From an uncultured Clostridia bacterium (lineage in GTDB: Bacteria; Bacillota; Clostridia; Christensenellales; DTU072), in assembly GCA_934274515.1 (NCBI GenBank), contig CAKQTC010000008.1, positions 36,031 to 100,030 of the forward strand: 64,000 nt of DNA, written 5' to 3'. The first letter of the stretch is position 1, and each line of letters begins with the position of its first letter. This document shows positions 16,912 to 25,937 of the stretch, in pieces. The notes under the pieces are model-generated. The model was given only the letters and a program-made list of their open reading frames with translations. It did no database searches and had not been told where the DNA came from. The position numbers were made by a program, and so were the translations under genes.

Positions 16912-17991
16912 TTATTCTGCGAAATATTTATGGAATTCTTCGTTTGCCAAGATATTTACGACGCTTATGCCGTTTTTTTCTTTATTCAGTTTGGCTCTGA
17001 ACCGCAGCGACGAGAGTGCTTTTCCTACGTTTTCAAGTTCTTTTTTCTTTATCGAATAGTCAAATCCGTCGCTGAGAAGCGTTTTTTCGAGTTTTCGTGC
17101 GTGCGAACCGTAAATTTTTACAAAAGGTTTATTTTCGCCGACGAGTACTTTGATTGCGGCGTTTATCGCTTTAATTCCTATTTCGTCGTAGGTCATATCC
17201 CACATAGCCGTCGCAAGACTGTTTTCTTTGCCGAGATATACCGCCCCGAAAACGTCGCCGCAATCGAGTACGAGCGTATTTGTTTCGCAATTCACCGTTT
17301 CGCTTAACAAATCGCCTCCGATATACGCGTTTACCGTAGGTAAAAAATACGTCGTTTCCGTCGGCAAATCGAACATATGTTCGTCCTTAATCGCGTTATA
17401 ATCGGGTTCTTCCCCTTCAAGGGACATACCCGTCAATATCCGCATAAACAAGCCGTTTGCCGCGACAACAAACGTTTCCGCTTGCGCTTTGTTGTATTTC
17501 TCAAACAGTTCTATACTCTCTTTTGCAAGCACCGCTCTCAATATATGCGTAAGACGTTTTCCGTCTTTTTCGTATTCTTCCGCTATTCCCGTTATTCCGT
17601 TGCCGTCGTAAAGCGGGTTTTGGACGGTTACTTTTTCGGCAATCTCGTCGTCCGCTATGCCTACGGTTATCGTCCTAACGTCCACGGTAGCAATTATATT
17701 ACACGACGACAATTCGCGAACCTTTTCGGGGCGGGCGGGCGGGGGACACTCGACGGAATAATCGCCTACTGTTTTGTCACACGCTATTCTCCATCCTTCT
17801 TCCAGCGCGTTTTGGGTGAGAAAACGCGTATCCTTATCCGTAATCGGAATTTCTTTACACTTAATTCTGCATTTTCCGCACTGTCCGTTTCCGCCGCAAG
17901 GAAATGCCATTCCGTACCCGACAAGCACGTCTTTCAACTTCGTTCCGTCTTCCGCCGTGTACTCGTTTCCGTTTATAAAAATAGTTTTCAT
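16912..17991 (-). CDS. [2Fe-2S] ferredoxin-domain protein with DUF4445-like C-terminal part
   Basis: A 359-residue protein. Residues 1-80 are a plant-type ferredoxin with all four ligands in canonical spacing: Cys32, Cys38, Cys41 and Cys71 (C-x5-C-x2-C-x29-C). The rest resembles the ASKHA-fold DUF4445 region of reductive activators of corrinoid proteins, seen in stretches such as PTVNAYIGGDLLSE, TNTLVLDCGD and AMWDMTYDEIGIKAINA. Those activators are usually 500-650 residues, so this is a short version. No corrinoid or methyltransferase gene is nearby, which weakens a functional transfer. Its start is 2 bp after the frameshifted lipoprotein gene. Family call reasonable, function open. Confidence 0.75.
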   Translation of the reverse strand: MKTIFINGNEYTAEDGTKLKDVLVGYGMAFPCGGNGQCGKCRIKCKEIPITDKDTRFLTQNALEEGWRIACDKTVGDYSVECPPPARPEKVRELSSCNIIATVDVRTITVGIADDEIAEKVTVQNPLYDGNGITGIAEEYEKDGKRLTHILRAVLAKESIELFEKYNKAQAETFVVAANGLFMRILTGMSLEGEEPDYNAIKDEHMFDLPTETTYFLPTVNAYIGGDLLSETVNCETNTLVLDCGDVFGAVYLGKENSLATAMWDMTYDEIGIKAINAAIKVLVGENKPFVKIYGSHARKLEKTLLSDGFDYSIKKKELENVGKALSSLRFRAKLNKEKNGISVVNILANEEFHKYFAE

Positions 17992-17993
17992 AA

Positions 17994-19194
17994 TTATTTG
18001 AAAAGTTTGTTAAGGATTAATTCGACTTTTCCCCCGATTTCTTCGTTGTCCTTGTACTTTTCCAGCACCTCTTTTATTTTAGTTTTTATTTCGTCATACG
18101 TCACGCCGCGACTTAAATCCAGTTTTTCTTCTATTTCCGCGGCAATCGCGCTACCCATTTTACCCAACGGTAAAACCGTCGTTTTTATTATTTCTACCGC
18201 TTTTGTCGCCGTAATTTTTTCAAGCAAATCTTCCAGCCTTACTCGTCCGTCAACGTCTTCTTTCTCCGAATAAAACAACTCTTCGTCAACGTCTTGCATA
18301 GAACAATTTTCTTTGCCGTAATAATATTTTTCTTTCGTCGTAAACGAAAGCACGACGCCCGCTTTTCCACCGTCTTTATCGTCAAACTTCCCGTCTAAAT
18401 CACACGAGAATCTTGTTAGAATATAAAACATCAGGTTTATATTGTCTGCTGTTTTTTGGTCGATAATTCCGCTTTCGCACAAAACCTTAACGATAGTGTT
18501 CACATCACCCTTATTAATGTTTAACGCGAGTTTGCACTGCATTTCGCTTTCGACGGGCAGTTTATTGTCCCCGACCTGCGCGGTAAAACGAAAACTCGAA
18601 TGTTCTTCCGAAATACTCTTCAAAAGTTTGCCTTTCAGATTTTCCAGCGCTTCCGTTTTTTTCGCGTCGCCCTTAACCGCGCTCTTCGCTTTTTCCGCAA
18701 GCGAACTTATAAAGTTCCTTACGCCTTCCGTTCCGAAAGTCATATCGTAGGCGGCAAACCCGTCTTCTCTTACTATTTTAGGAGCATCGTCTTTGGCTTT
18801 GCTTGTATCGAACAGTTCGGTTGCCACTATCTTATCGGCAAAACCGAAAGATTTTACTTCGTTCCCAAACAATTTCGTCAAGAACTTTTCTCCGACGACG
18901 TACCACGCGCCGTCGCTTTGTATCGTGCCGTTTCCTTGCAAATACTCGCGCGTCCCTTTAACGTTAAGCGTGCCGTCATTAATCCCCGCAGCAGCGAAGA
19001 AATCGATTTTATCGTTGAAAAAGTCTTGCAAATACTTGACGTATTGCTTCTTTTCCCCTGCCGTTACCGTTGTTCTTGTTCTCGCCGTTGCTCGAACTAG
19101 TGTTTCCGCCATTGCCGAACAGATCGCACGCGCACAGTGCGAACGACAAGATACATAACAGCGTCGCTACGATAACTACTCTCGCTTTACTCAT
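17994..19194 (-). pseudogene. Secreted lipoprotein gene interrupted by a frameshift
   Basis: The 5' part, from ATG 19194 with AAAGGAG upstream, encodes a clear lipoprotein signal (ILSFALCAC) and an Asn/Ser/Gly-rich linker. It then loses frame and would stop after 61 residues. The body of the protein, about 350 residues, continues in the frame beginning one base later, in phase down to the stop at 17994. The switch point is a GGGG-AAAA run on the coding strand (plus 19051-19058); removing one G joins the signal smoothly to EKKQYVKYLQDFF. An alternative ATG at 19112 in the body frame would give a cytoplasmic product with an implausible N-terminus. I recognise no domain. It lies in the alaS operon. 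Confidence 0.75.
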
Positions 19195-19213
19195 CTTTTT
19201 CTCCTTTCTTTTT

Positions 19214-20992
19214 TTAACTCTGCGGTCCCGTGATTACCGCTTTAATTCTTCTTACTCCGCTTGAAGAAGACTGTTCCTTAACTATGGTAAAATGTCCGAG
19301 TTCGCTCGTGTTGTTTGCATGGGGTCCGCCGCACATTTCCATAGAATATTTTCCTATCGTGTACGTCTTTACCACTTCGCCGTATTTGGACGAGAACACG
19401 CCTATCGCGCCGCGCTTTCTTGCCTCTTCCACCGGCATTTCTTCGCATACGACAGGAACTTTTTCATCGATAATCGCGTTTACCGCGTCTTCGACTTTCT
19501 TTATCTCATCCGGGGTAAGAGGACGGGGAAAGTTAAAGTCAAAACGCAATCTTTCGGCGGTTATGTTACTGCCTTTTTGCTGTATGTTTTCGTCGTTAAG
19601 CACTTTTTTAAGACACGCGTTAAGCAAATGCGTAGCGGTATGCAGTCTGCTTGTCGCTTCGCCGTTATCCGCAAGTCCGCCTTTGAATTTCTGTTCCGCT
19701 CCGGCGTGCGATTTCTCTTGGTGTTCCTTAAACGCTTTTTCAAACCCTTCCACGTCAACGGTAATGCCGTTGTCTTTTGCGAGTTCTACCGTCATTTCTA
19801 TCGGGAACCCGAACGTGTCGTATAAACGGAACGCCGCTTTGCCGCTCATTCTGTTGTTTTGAATGTATCCGAGCAGTTTGTCAAACTCTTTCTCTCCTTG
19901 CGCCACGGTTTTGCCGAAACGCTCGATTTCCATATTTAGTTCGCTAATAATCTTTTCTTCGTTGTTTTTGAGTTCTTCGTAGAACGGCGCGTATTCCGCA
20001 ATGTACATTTTGCTGATTTCCGCAAGGAATTTGGCGTCCATTTCGATAACTCTCGCAAACCGTACCGCTCTCCTTATCAATCTTCTTAGGATATATCCTT
20101 GGTCAACGTTGCTCGGAGTAATTCCCTTTTCGTCGCCGAGCATAAACGTCGCAGTTCTTATATGGTCGGCAATTATTCTCGCACTCCTTACGTCTTTCTT
20201 CGCGGAATGTCCGTAAATAAACTCGATTATCGGTTTGAATACGTCGATGTCGTAAACCGACGCATAACCGTTGAGCATAGCGACCGTTCTTTCAAGTCCC
20301 ATTCCCGTGTCAACGTTCTTTTGTTTAAGCGGACTGAACGTTCCGTCGGCGTTTTTGAAAAACTCCATAAAAACGTTGTTCCAAATTTCTACGTAACGTC
20401 CGCAATCGCACGCAGGCGAACACGTTTCGCAACATTTTTCCTTGCCCGTCATAAAGAAAATTTCGGTGTCGGGTCCGCACGGTCCCGTTACCCCGGCAGG
20501 TCCCCACCAGTTGTTCTTCTTCGGCAAATAGAAAATGTTTTCTTTCTTTATTCCTTTCTTTTCCCATATAGACGCGCTTAAATTATCCGCCGCGCAGTCC
20601 GCGTCACCGGCAAAAACGCTTACCGCCAACCTGTCAGAGGGAATTTCCAACACTTTCGTCAAAAATTCGTAACTGTACGATATGCTCTCTTCCTTAAAGT
20701 AATCGCCAAGCGACCAGTTGCCGAGCATTTCGAAAAACGTACAGTGCGTCGCGTCGCCCACTTCGTCTATATCGCCCGTTCTCACGCATTTCTGCACGTC
20801 CGTAAGTCGCGTCCCGTTCGGGTGCTTTTGCCCGAGCAAATACGGTACGAGCGGATGCATTCCCGCGGTCGTGAACAAAACCGTAGGGTCGTTGTCGGGG
20901 ATAAGCGACGCGCCGGAGATTACGGCGTGCCCCTTGCTCTTGAAAAATTCCAAATACTCTTTCCTGAGCGTAGTTGTGGTAAGTTCTTTCAT
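19214..20992 (-). CDS. alaS: Alanine--tRNA ligase, short form
   Basis: A 592-residue class II synthetase that charges tRNA-Ala. Motif 1 region (residues 1-60), GDATHCTFFEMLGNWSLGDYFK and MGLERT mark the catalytic core. The editing domain is present with HTATH (His451, His455) and CGGPH (Cys554, His558). The normal enzyme has about 870 residues; here the whole C-terminal DHHA1/C-Ala part is missing, with a clean stop and no remnant downstream. Short AlaRS forms exist in some bacterial lineages, so this may be natural. It is 37 bp after apgM and 19 bp before the lipoprotein gene. Confidence 0.9.
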   Translation of the reverse strand: MKELTTTTLRKEYLEFFKSKGHAVISGASLIPDNDPTVLFTTAGMHPLVPYLLGQKHPNGTRLTDVQKCVRTGDIDEVGDATHCTFFEMLGNWSLGDYFKEESISYSYEFLTKVLEIPSDRLAVSVFAGDADCAADNLSASIWEKKGIKKENIFYLPKKNNWWGPAGVTGPCGPDTEIFFMTGKEKCCETCSPACDCGRYVEIWNNVFMEFFKNADGTFSPLKQKNVDTGMGLERTVAMLNGYASVYDIDVFKPIIEFIYGHSAKKDVRSARIIADHIRTATFMLGDEKGITPSNVDQGYILRRLIRRAVRFARVIEMDAKFLAEISKMYIAEYAPFYEELKNNEEKIISELNMEIERFGKTVAQGEKEFDKLLGYIQNNRMSGKAAFRLYDTFGFPIEMTVELAKDNGITVDVEGFEKAFKEHQEKSHAGAEQKFKGGLADNGEATSRLHTATHLLNACLKKVLNDENIQQKGSNITAERLRFDFNFPRPLTPDEIKKVEDAVNAIIDEKVPVVCEEMPVEEARKRGAIGVFSSKYGEVVKTYTIGKYSMEMCGGPHANNTSELGHFTIVKEQSSSSGVRRIKAVITGPQS

Positions 20993-21029
20993 TTTGTTTT
21001 ACTCCTTAAATATCTTCATCTTCGGTTTA

Positions 21030-22232
21030 TCAGCATTTCATCATATATTGTATAAGCGCTCTGCCGTTGCTTAAATATATTCCCTTTTCCCCGTCGCGTT
21101 CGGTATATTTCAATCCGCTGTGCGCAGGCCGCGCGGAGTTATAAACGACAAATGGTACGGGTTCGCCCAAATGCGTTCTCGTAGCAAGCGGCGTAAAATG
21201 GTCGGGCAGAACGGCAAGACAGTACTCTTCGCCGCTTTCGTCCATTTTTTCTTTGACGTACCCTACTACTTCGTCGATTTTCTCGATGGATTTTATCTTC
21301 CCTTGCGCGTCGCCCTGATGCCCGCATTCGTCGGGCGCTTCAAAGTGAACGTAAACGTAATCGTGCGTTTTCGCCGCTTCCACGCACGCTTCCGCTTTCC
21401 CTGTAAAGTTGGTCGAAAGCGTACCCGTTGCGCCCGGTACGTCGATGACGTCCATTCCGACGCCTACCGCTATACCGCGCAATAAATCGGTCGCGCTTAT
21501 CATCGCTCCTTTAAGCCCGTACTTCTTTTCAAACGATTCCAAATCGGGTCTCGTCCCTTTTCCCCAAAACCATACCGCGCTCGCTTCACGCTTGCCCTCT
21601 TCTCTGCGTTTCACGTTGACGGGGTGGTTTTTAAGCACTTCGAGCGATTTCTTTATAAGTTCGATAAACACGTCCGCGCCGTCGCCTTTCGGCAGGTATT
21701 CCCCGATTTTTTTACCGCTGATATCGTGCGGCGGGGTGAACTCGACGGCAAGGTCTTTGCTTCCGTGCAAAAGCGCGCAATGGCGATAACTTACGCCCGC
21801 GTGGAACTCGATTATTCCGTTCGACGCAAATTCGTTTACCGCGTCGATGATTTGTTTCGCCTCTTCCGTGCTTATTTCTCCCGCCGAATAGTCTACCATT
21901 ATGCGGTCCTCGAACGCGTCCGCGTCGCTTAACGTGACGAGATTTGTCCTAAGACACGCGTCGTTTTCTCCGACGTTTACGCCTATGCTCAGCGCTTCGA
22001 GCGGAGAACGCCCGGTATAACAAACTTTCGGGTCGTATCCTATTACGCTAAGGTTTGCTACGTCGCTACCGGGTTTTAACCCTTTATCCACCGTGCTTAT
22101 CAACCCGACCGCTCCGCTTGCCGCAATGGCGTCTATATTCGGTTTTTTCGCAAGTTCGAGCGGTGTGGCGTTCCCGAGCGGTCCTCTGTGCAGGTCCGCC
22201 ATTCCGTCGCCTAATATAATTATATATTTCAC
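21030..22232 (-). CDS. apgM: Cofactor-independent phosphoglycerate mutase, archaeal type
   Basis: A 400-residue enzyme of the alkaline phosphatase superfamily interconverting 3- and 2-phosphoglycerate. Metal-site motif LGDGMAD is at residues 7-13 and the nucleophile lies in GSDVANLSVIGYDP (Ser62). C-terminal metal ligands are in HFEAPDECGHQGD and LPDHFTP. It is the ApgM group rather than the 510-residue GpmI. Its ATG overlaps the stop of the upstream DUF6273 gene (ATGA), so the two are translationally coupled. Confidence 0.92.
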   Translation of the reverse strand: MKYIIILGDGMADLHRGPLGNATPLELAKKPNIDAIAASGAVGLISTVDKGLKPGSDVANLSVIGYDPKVCYTGRSPLEALSIGVNVGENDACLRTNLVTLSDADAFEDRIMVDYSAGEISTEEAKQIIDAVNEFASNGIIEFHAGVSYRHCALLHGSKDLAVEFTPPHDISGKKIGEYLPKGDGADVFIELIKKSLEVLKNHPVNVKRREEGKREASAVWFWGKGTRPDLESFEKKYGLKGAMISATDLLRGIAVGVGMDVIDVPGATGTLSTNFTGKAEACVEAAKTHDYVYVHFEAPDECGHQGDAQGKIKSIEKIDEVVGYVKEKMDESGEEYCLAVLPDHFTPLATRTHLGEPVPFVVYNSARPAHSGLKYTERDGEKGIYLSNGRALIQYMMKC

Positions 22233-23311
22233 TTTTTTTCCTCTTCCGTTTGAATTTCGACGTCGCTTTCGACGTTAATCGCTATCGCCGGACGAACGCC
22301 GACAAAATCCGACCCGACGCTCTCTCCTTTTACGCTTACGGACTTGTCGTCCGAAACGTACGCCGCGCGGTAGGTTTTATCCCCCGTTCCCGTCAGCCAG
22401 TATCTGCCGTTGCCGTAAAGTTGCGGATAAACGCTCATAAACGTTCCGCGGCAACGCGCATAGTCGCTTACCTGCGCGCTCAAAAACTTGCTGAGCACCT
22501 TTGCCTCTATCGTGCTTAGCGCGTATACTTTTTCCGTCGCGTCGTTTTCGTCGTATACCTTACTAACCGTCGACACGTTGCGTTCTTCTATTTTCGCGGC
22601 GTCTTTTTTGTCTAACCTACCGAACGCCTCTTTATAAAATGCGCCGTTAAGATACTTTCTCAGCGTGCTGTACGCCCAGTTGTTTGCTTCCACGCCGTTG
22701 TCTTTACGATAAAATTTACCGTCGGCGGGGTTTTCGGCATAAAGTTCGGTGCTGAGAAAAGCCGAACTGTCGAGAATAACGTCGCTTACGAGATAAAGCG
22801 TGCGCGTGCCGTCTTCGAGCGAGCGAATACCGTAAACGCGCCACTTAATCGGCTCTACTTTGAAATAGTACGTCGCTCTCGCGTTAATCTTTTTTTTGTC
22901 GGAAAACTCGTAATCGCCTTCGTACAAATTGTATACGTTGGCAACGGAAATTTTCGCGTAATATTCGTTGTCGTACGAACTCTTGTAGTACCCGGTCGAG
23001 TCGGTGGTTTCGCTCATCTCTTTAAGCGCGTCTTTCGTCGCCACCGTCTGCGGATAATAACCGAAAGTAACGTACCCTATCTCTCCGAAAGAAATTTCGC
23101 CGTCGGCATTGCTCGGTCCGAACTTAACATCTTCTTCTCTAACGACGATTTCCGTCCCGGTTCCGCCGCCGCTTACCGCGCCGTCCGTCTTTCCGTTTTC
23201 TCCGCCGTCGCTCGGCTTATTATCGGAAAACCCGGGCGTTATTTGTCCGCAACCGACAAGAAAGCATATCGCAAACACGCAAACGAGTAAAAACGCAACT
23301 TTCTTTTTCAT
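22229..23311 (-). CDS. DUF6273-containing lipoprotein
   Basis: A 360-residue secreted lipoprotein with lipobox LVGC (Cys21), then a Gly/Ser/Asp-rich linker to about residue 60. The body matches DUF6273: VTFGYYPQTVA, then VEPIKWRVYG, SDVILDSSAF, NNWAYSTLRKYLNGAFYKEAF and a closing VGVRPAIAIN. Such domains resemble formylglycine-enzyme/C-type-lectin-like modules and occur on cell surfaces of gut Clostridia; ligand binding is possible but unproven. It is the first gene of a five-gene leftward operon with its own consensus promoter. Confidence 0.85.
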   Translation of the reverse strand: MKKKVAFLLVCVFAICFLVGCGQITPGFSDNKPSDGGENGKTDGAVSGGGTGTEIVVREEDVKFGPSNADGEISFGEIGYVTFGYYPQTVATKDALKEMSETTDSTGYYKSSYDNEYYAKISVANVYNLYEGDYEFSDKKKINARATYYFKVEPIKWRVYGIRSLEDGTRTLYLVSDVILDSSAFLSTELYAENPADGKFYRKDNGVEANNWAYSTLRKYLNGAFYKEAFGRLDKKDAAKIEERNVSTVSKVYDENDATEKVYALSTIEAKVLSKFLSAQVSDYARCRGTFMSVYPQLYGNGRYWLTGTGDKTYRAAYVSDDKSVSVKGESVGSDFVGVRPAIAINVESDVEIQTEEEKK

Positions 23312-23344
23312 TCTCTCAAACCGCCTTATAATTTTTCTTATATT

Positions 23345-23373
23345 ATTATATATTTATTACGCGCGCTTGTCAA
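23345..23373 (-). promoter_or_regulatory. Consensus promoter of the DUF6273-apgM-alaS operon
   Basis: On the minus strand TTGACA (23368-23373), 17 bp, TATAAT (23345-23350), ending 33 bp upstream of the start codon. Confidence 0.85.
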
Positions 23374-23543
23374 TCGTAGGCGCGTTTTAAGTTTATTTAA
23401 TGTTTTATCCGATTATATTTCCCTAATCTTGTTTCGCCGTGCGTTTCGTGCCGTTTTTTACGTTGTTTTTTCCTTATTTTAAGGACTTTCTCTTCGCCGA
23501 AAAAATTGCTTTTCTTTTTGAAAAATCATTTCGCCGCAAATTA
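23374..23543. other. Intergenic stretch without a gene
   Basis: Part of a 341-bp gap between two leftward genes. Apart from the promoter on one side and the terminator on the other, I see no open frame with a ribosome binding site, no conserved motif and no strong structure. Confidence 0.6.
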
Positions 23544-23585
23544 AAAAACGCCGCCCGAAACAAAAATCTCGTAGCGGCGTTTTTT
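23544..23585 (-). terminator. Bidirectional-looking terminator
   Basis: ACGCCGC (stem, ending 23554) and GCGGCGT (23574-23580) enclose a 19-base loop, with A-rich sequence on the left and T6 on the right. On the minus strand it ends the transcript of the 466-residue membrane protein gene. Confidence 0.75.
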
Positions 23586-23652
23586 GTATTTGTGTTGTGT
23601 TTAATTGCCGTTTACGGTACTCCGAAATTCGATTTTCGGTATCCCGCAGCGG

Positions 23653-25053
23653 TTAATTGCGTACGCCTTTTAGTTCGCGCTTCAACTGTCTGCGCCAACG
23701 ATAATAGGGTATCCAAATTATTAGCAACAGAACGGTTGCTACTGCGCTTACCCACGTGAGCGACGTAATTTTTATCGTCATTAGTTCGGATATTTGTTTG
23801 AGCATTTCGGCGGCGCCTTCCAGGGTCGAATTTTCGGACGCTTTCGCGATTATTTTATCCATATTGCCGAAAAGCAGCATAGGCGCGCCCACGAACAGCA
23901 CGTGCGGCATCCAGCCGAAAAATCTCGGAGCAAACATACCGACGGTTTTGTTCCTGCTAAACAACGTTTTCACTATGAGTTTAATCAAGAAGTAAGCCCA
24001 TGCGGCGACTACGACGAGAACGAATCCGCCCATTGCTTTAAGCGCGATGCCTATATAGTTTGCGGTTCCTTCGTCTATTTGCGCGTTGAGTTTGTCCGCA
24101 AGAACTTTTTTGACGTCGTCCATGTTTTCGATTTTGACTTCGTTGCCGTTTTCGTCTTTAACGTCCATATTTTCCATTACTTTTACGATAACGGTTTCTT
24201 TTCCTATTTTGCCGTCAACTTTCATTTCGTCGATAACTTCGTTATAAGAATCGATAATTTCTTTTTTCATAGACGTCGCCTGCTCGGCAAGTTGCTCGGC
24301 GGTCGGGTCGCTCGTCGCTTCCGGATTTTGCTTTTTCCATTCTTCTTTCGCGTACGCGTTGATGAGTTTGTCAAGCGTTTCGGATTTTTCCAAACATTGC
24401 GCCGCGTCGTCGGTTTCGCCGTTTAACAATGCGGTCATCGTATCGGAAACTTCTTTTTTGAGCGTTTCCACGTCTTTGTCGGTAACGCCGTACTTGTCGC
24501 TAAGCGTCTGTTTGATTTCTTCTTCGCTCACTTCGCCGCCGATTTCTTCTTTAATTTGTTCTTTTATCGCTTCTTCCGCTTGTTTTACCGTTTGGTCGAT
24601 AACGACGTTTACCATAGCCGACATAATATCGTCCACCGCGCTCATAAGCGAATCTACGACGCTGCTTACCTGACGAGAGAGCGTGTCGCGCACTTCCTTC
24701 GTCGGGTCCGCCGCAACCGCTTTGATAAGGTTCATACTCTTAAAATCGAATACGAGCGGCAACGTAACGTTTATTTGTTTCAATACGTCTTCTTCGGTTA
24801 TGCCGCCCGAACCGCTCGAACTACCCGAACCGCTCGTACTGCTCGAACCGCTCGAACCGCTCGAACCGCCGCTTTCGCTTGCGTTACTCCCCGACGGGGC
24901 GTCGCCATTGCCTTGGATTTTAGAAATCGTTTCGCCGTTAATTTTAAGCGTGAGGTCAATTTTCATAAAACTGCCGATTAGTAGCGTAACGATTGCCGCA
25001 ATGGAAATGAGCATCATAATTATGTTGCTGATTACGATTTTGCCTTGTTTCAT
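23653..25053 (-). CDS. Membrane protein with Ser/Gly linker and helical domain
   Basis: A 466-residue protein of no family I recognise. An N-terminal membrane segment (about residues 9-28) is followed by a short extracellular stretch and a Ser/Gly low-complexity linker (about 52-85). A long, highly charged alpha-helical region runs from about 85 to 335. The C-terminal part has three hydrophobic segments near 340-362, 380-400 and 430-453 and a basic tail. The layout would place the helical region between the first and second membrane segments, probably outside the cell. It follows the HAD gene after 59 bp; GGGAGAA precedes the start. Confidence 0.7.
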   Translation of the reverse strand: MKQGKIVISNIIMMLISIAAIVTLLIGSFMKIDLTLKINGETISKIQGNGDAPSGSNASESGGSSGSSGSSSTSGSGSSSGSGGITEEDVLKQINVTLPLVFDFKSMNLIKAVAADPTKEVRDTLSRQVSSVVDSLMSAVDDIMSAMVNVVIDQTVKQAEEAIKEQIKEEIGGEVSEEEIKQTLSDKYGVTDKDVETLKKEVSDTMTALLNGETDDAAQCLEKSETLDKLINAYAKEEWKKQNPEATSDPTAEQLAEQATSMKKEIIDSYNEVIDEMKVDGKIGKETVIVKVMENMDVKDENGNEVKIENMDDVKKVLADKLNAQIDEGTANYIGIALKAMGGFVLVVVAAWAYFLIKLIVKTLFSRNKTVGMFAPRFFGWMPHVLFVGAPMLLFGNMDKIIAKASENSTLEGAAEMLKQISELMTIKITSLTWVSAVATVLLLIIWIPYYRWRRQLKRELKGVRN

Positions 25054-25112
25054 GTTTTATTCTCCCTTTTTTTATTTGTAAACGCGTAAAAACGGTTATT
25101 TACGCGGAATAC

Positions 25113-25901
25113 TTATTTTTTGTTCGGAATATCTCCTACTCCGTCAAGAATGTAGTTCGGCTTATACGGGAACAGTTTTATCGTTTCTCTCGTAGAAACG
25201 CCGCTAAGGACGAGGACGGAAGTCATGCCCGATTCTATCCCGGCGATGATATCCGTGTCCATTCTGTCGCCTATCATAACGCTGTCGCCCGAGTGCGTAT
25301 CCAACATATGCAACGCCGTGCGCATCATAAGCGGATTCGGTTTACCTATATAATATGCTTGGCGCCCCGTGGTAATTTCTATCGGTGCGACGAGCGCTCT
25401 GCACGCAGGCACGTTTCCGCCTTCGTCGGGGTAAGTAAGGTCGGAATTAGTCGCGATAAGCCTTGCTCCGCGTTCAACCATTCTCATCGCCTTACACATA
25501 CAGTCGAGATTATAATTAAACGTTTCTCCGACTACAACGTAGTCCGGGTCAACGTCGTTAAGCGTTATACCCGCGTTATAAACCGCGTTATACAAGCCGG
25601 GTTCTCCGATGACGTACGCGCTGCAACCGGGCGCTTGTTTCGACAAAAACTTCGCCGTGGCTTGCGCCGAGGTATAGAAGTTTTCCTCCGCCACTTCAAG
25701 CCCCATTCTGTGGAGTTTACGTTGCAGTTCTTTCGGCGATTTGCCGCTTGCGTTTGTTAAAAACAAAAATCTTTTGTCGTTTCGTTGCAACCATTCCACA
25801 AAGTCTTTTACCCCGGGCAAAAGTTGATTTCCGTGGTAAATAACCCCGTCCATATCGCACACGAACCCGTGCTTTTCGCGCAAAATATCCATATCTGTCA
25901 T
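25113..25901 (-). CDS. HAD-IIA family sugar phosphatase (NagD-like)
   Basis: A 262-residue cytoplasmic phosphatase. Motif I DMDGV is at residues 16-20 with nucleophile Asp16 and acid Asp18. Motif II is LTNASGKSPKEL, motif III Lys lies in YIGKPNP, and motif IV is IGDRMDTDI. The large C2 cap between motifs II and III defines subclass IIA, like NagD, AraL and phosphoglycolate phosphatases. The substrate is uncertain. It is 36 bp after the cyclophilin gene and likely shares its transcript. Confidence 0.88.
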   Translation of the reverse strand: MTDMDILREKHGFVCDMDGVIYHGNQLLPGVKDFVEWLQRNDKRFLFLTNASGKSPKELQRKLHRMGLEVAEENFYTSAQATAKFLSKQAPGCSAYVIGEPGLYNAVYNAGITLNDVDPDYVVVGETFNYNLDCMCKAMRMVERGARLIATNSDLTYPDEGGNVPACRALVAPIEITTGRQAYYIGKPNPLMMRTALHMLDTHSGDSVMIGDRMDTDIIAGIESGMTSVLVLSGVSTRETIKLFPYKPNYILDGVGDIPNKK

Positions 25902-25937
25902 ATCGAATTCTCCTATATTATCGCTTTACGCTTCGTT

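Noticed and set aside
16657..17307. Protein-coding frame through the repeat array
   Set aside because: The frame exists because units are nearly multiples of three; it has no ribosome binding site, is Cys/Arg-rich and implausible, and runs antisense into the ferredoxin-domain gene.
19009..19194. Independent 61-residue secreted peptide
   Set aside because: Its tail after the linker looks random, while the neighbouring frame continues as a normal protein; a frameshift explains both better.
25083..25106. Inverted repeat CGCGTAAA-N8-TTTACGCG after the HAD gene as a terminator
   Set aside because: It lacks a T-tract on the coding strand; left as an unassigned hairpin.
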